Shown here: in pieces, positions 7,613-9,377 of the stretch
How the letters are laid out: each line of letters begins with the position of its first letter
Position numbering within the stretch: the stretch's first letter is position 1
NCBI GenBank assembly: GCA_014800065.1
Contig: JAAVGX010000014.1
Coordinates: 1 to 9,377, forward strand
Length of the DNA stretch: 9,377 bases
Direction of reading: 5' to 3'
Source: Bacteroidales bacterium
GTDB taxonomy: Bacteria > Bacteroidota > Bacteroidia > Bacteroidales > Muribaculaceae
Program-made: the position numbers and the translations under genes
The notes under the pieces: generated by a model
What the model was told of the DNA's origin: nothing
Databases searched by the model: none
Seen by the model: the letters and a program-made list of their open reading frames with translations, nothing else

Positions 7613-8164
7613 ATGGATAGATTTGATCAAACCAACAGCGAATTCCAACAAACCATGGCTACCTGCCGGCGAGTTTTTGTCGACAAGTTGGGCGACTATG
7701 GACCATCTTGGCGGATAATGCGCCCGGAGGCCATCACCGACCAGATTTTCATCAAGGCAAAGCGCATCCGCAAACTCCAGGTTACCGGCCAAAGTGCTGT
7801 TGGCGAGGGGATTCTCCCCGAATTTATAGCCATTGTAAACTACGGTATCATCGGAATCATCCAGTTGAGATGCGGATACGTGGACCGGAAGGACTGGACC
7901 AAGGAAGAGGCTATTGAGCACTACGACAAGGTCAACCGCGAGGCAACCGAACTGATGCAGCGCAAGAATTGCGACTACGACGAAGCATGGCGCGATATGC
8001 GCATCCTCTCGTACGTCGACTTTATCCTCACAAAGATTGAGCGCACAAAGGAAATCGAAGACCATCAGGGAGTTACCAAGGTGTCGGAAGGTATCGATGC
8101 AAACTATCTGGACATGATAAACTACGCTGTCTTTGGAATCATCAAACTCACCCGCAAATCGTGA
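7613..8164 (+). CDS. DUF1599 (nucleotide-modification-associated domain 1) protein, two-fold internal repeat
   Basis: Soluble, apparently all-helical 183-residue protein. I recognise the DUF1599 family, which I recall being grouped with nucleotide-modification-associated domains; the biochemical function is unproven. The protein is an internal duplication. Half 1 has KLGDYGPSWRIMR (25-37), then IKAKRI (47-52), then EGI (65-67) and VNYGIIGIIQL (75-85). Half 2 has KNCDYDEAWRDMR (118-130), then TKIERT (140-145), EGI (159-161) and INYAVFGIIKL (169-179). Matching residues sit 93 apart early and 94 apart later. Half 2 has Asp at D167 (D-x-x-N-Y) where half 1 has Ala73, so the halves may not be equivalent. 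The ATG at 7613 is a natural start after a 67-bp gap from hisS. The last 32 bp overlap the DoxX gene in another frame, indicating coupling. No signal peptide or membrane segment is seen. Confidence 0.87.
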   Translation: MDRFDQTNSEFQQTMATCRRVFVDKLGDYGPSWRIMRPEAITDQIFIKAKRIRKLQVTGQSAVGEGILPEFIAIVNYGIIGIIQLRCGYVDRKDWTKEEAIEHYDKVNREATELMQRKNCDYDEAWRDMRILSYVDFILTKIERTKEIEDHQGVTKVSEGIDANYLDMINYAVFGIIKLTRKS

Positions 8165-9377
8165 CCGCCTGCTCCGCTTAGCGGTTATCCTGTCACGAAT
8201 CGTGGTGGGAGCCACCTTTGTGTTCTCCGGATGGGCCAAGGCCATCGATCTTTGGGGATTCATCTTCAAGGTGCGTGAGTACTTGGTGGTGTGGAATTGG
8301 AATGTTCCCTACGAAGCTATCGTCATTGGCTGTGCCACACTTGCCATCATGGAGTTCGCCACCGGGGTCTGTATAGCCACCGGGTGCTTGAGGCGCGTTT
8401 CGGTGTGGCTGGCGGCGGCTATGATGTTGTTCATGCTCCCCCTGACCGCCTACATAGCCATAGCCGATCCCGTGCAGGATTGCGGGTGCTTCGGCGACTT
8501 CCTGATAATTTCCAACACCGCCACGTTCTTGAAAAACATTGCTCTTACAGCATTGATAGTCTTCTTGGTAATCTATAACTCCCGCTACAAAGGCATATAT
8601 CCACCGCCAATTCAGTGGCTTGTAATCGTGGCGACTTGCGCCTACCCCATGTACCTGTGCTGGGTAGGCTACAGAGTACAACCGCTGATGGATACCCGCC
8701 CCTTCAAGGTGGGCTCCTACTTATTTGAACCCGATGCCGCCGGAGGATTGGACTCCGAAGTATATATTTATGAAAAGGACGGACATCGGGTGGCTTTTAG
8801 CCTCTTTGACGTTCCCGATTCAACATGGACATTTGTCGAACCCGCAGAAGCCACTGTAGCCACTTCACACTCACTCACACTCTACGACGAAGATGGCTTC
8901 ATCGACACCGAATTGATGGACGAAGCCGACACATCCGACCGTCTCTACATCGTCATCAATCACCCGGGTATGCAGTACCTGTCCTCGGCCCACTTCGCCA
9001 ACGAGCTGGCCGACTTTGCCGAAGCTCACGACGTGACTCCAATCGGCCTCATCGCCACAGGTGCCGAACGCCTAAAACCCTGGCGCGAACTTATGCGACC
9101 ACACTTCCCGCTCTATTCCGTGGAAGATACCTCACTCAAAGAACTCGTCCGCGGAAATGTGGCGGCTGTATACACACATCAGGGAAAAATTCTTTGGAAA
9201 TCAACACTCTCGGCCATCGATGCCGATATAATTGCCAAACCCACATCGCAAAATCTGCTCGCCTCCATCGAGCCAATCGACAATGGCCGTCTGCTCTCAA
9301 CAGCCACTCTCGTCCTGGCCGGAGCACTGATTTTGCTATACCTTCTCGGCCTTAGCCCCAAATTCTTGCGCATTTTT
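8133..9377 (+). CDS. DoxX/MauE-like membrane protein with periplasmic thioredoxin-like part, 3' end cut
   Basis: Predicted inner-membrane protein of 415 codons in the window with no stop before the edge. The start is inferred as TTG 8133: in-frame stops at 8115-8120 rule out anything further upstream, and the next GTG (8202) would remove half of TM1. It overlaps the DUF1599 gene by 32 bp. Helices are at about 17-33, 62-82, 90-110 and 134-150 (DoxX-like bundle, with FSGWAKAID after TM1), then 160-178, a soluble region (about 180-385) and a last helix (387-407). DCGCFGD (116-122) between TM3 and TM4 is the redox-type cysteine motif of MauE/DoxX-like proteins; basic loops place it on the periplasmic side. 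The soluble part around LYIVINHPG (271-279) resembles a thioredoxin fold but has no CXXC. This matches what I recall as the BT_3928-type Bacteroidetes family, often encoded just after DUF1599. Substrate unknown. Confidence 0.85.
   Translation, partial: MESSNSPANRDRLLRLAVILSRIVVGATFVFSGWAKAIDLWGFIFKVREYLVVWNWNVPYEAIVIGCATLAIMEFATGVCIATGCLRRVSVWLAAAMMLFMLPLTAYIAIADPVQDCGCFGDFLIISNTATFLKNIALTALIVFLVIYNSRYKGIYPPPIQWLVIVATCAYPMYLCWVGYRVQPLMDTRPFKVGSYLFEPDAAGGLDSEVYIYEKDGHRVAFSLFDVPDSTWTFVEPAEATVATSHSLTLYDEDGFIDTELMDEADTSDRLYIVINHPGMQYLSSAHFANELADFAEAHDVTPIGLIATGAERLKPWRELMRPHFPLYSVEDTSLKELVRGNVAAVYTHQGKILWKSTLSAIDADIIAKPTSQNLLASIEPIDNGRLLSTATLVLAGALILLYLLGLSPKFLRIF

Noticed and set aside
7562..8269. 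Minus-strand open frame of 235 codons
   Set aside because: Antisense to the DUF1599 gene and spans both its ends. The plus strand carries the duplicated conserved motifs, so this is a shadow.
8825..9355. Plus-strand open frame of 176 codons inside the DoxX-like gene
   Set aside because: Very Arg/His/Thr-rich product in a shifted frame; the main frame continues as a coherent soluble domain and terminal helix.
1..9377. CRISPR array, insertion sequence, prophage, defence island, tRNA or rRNA
   Set aside because: No regularly spaced repeats, transposase or integrase motifs, terminal inverted repeats or structural RNA signatures were found; the genes are ordinary core genes with uniform codon character.

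Overview
The window looks like chromosomal core DNA of a Bacteroidales bacterium. The family is uncertain; the moderately GC-rich codons would fit a Muribaculaceae-like lineage, but that is inference. Three things support the order: a type III (GlnN) glutamine synthetase, Bacteroidetes-type promoter boxes (TAnnTTTG) just ahead of several genes in place of E. coli-like -35/-10 pairs, and protein families and gene order familiar from Bacteroides relatives (rsfS-ftsH; DUF1599 followed by a DoxX-type fusion protein). No mobile element, CRISPR array, tRNA or rRNA was seen.

Layout. The left two thirds (1-5873) is read on the minus strand, in transcription order: a LolC/LolE-like ABC-transporter permease (5873-4626), ribosome silencing factor rsfS (4535-4161), the membrane protease ftsH (4137-2092), a hairpin terminator (2059-2086), then glnN (from 1969, running off the left edge). 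A 313-bp intergenic region (5874-6186) separates these from a plus-strand block: hisS (6187-7545), a DUF1599 protein (7613-8164) and a DoxX/MauE-like membrane protein with a periplasmic thioredoxin-like part (8133 to the right edge, truncated). Both edge genes are open at the window boundary. There are seven protein genes in all.

How they work together. Most are housekeeping genes: outer-membrane lipoprotein trafficking (permease), ribosome dormancy (RsfS), membrane protein quality control (FtsH), ammonia assimilation (GlnN) and histidine charging of tRNA (HisS). rsfS and ftsH are 23 bp apart and probably co-transcribed. The DUF1599 and DoxX genes overlap by 32 bp and are probably translationally coupled; they may be read through from hisS, since no terminator is visible after it.

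The parts most worth a second look are the clear two-fold internal repeat of the DUF1599 protein, the DoxX fusion whose thioredoxin-like part has no CXXC, and a 21-bp promoter-like element present as an inverted pair in the divergent region, whose core (AATACTTACTT) recurs directly before the glnN start. No convincing wholly new system is visible.
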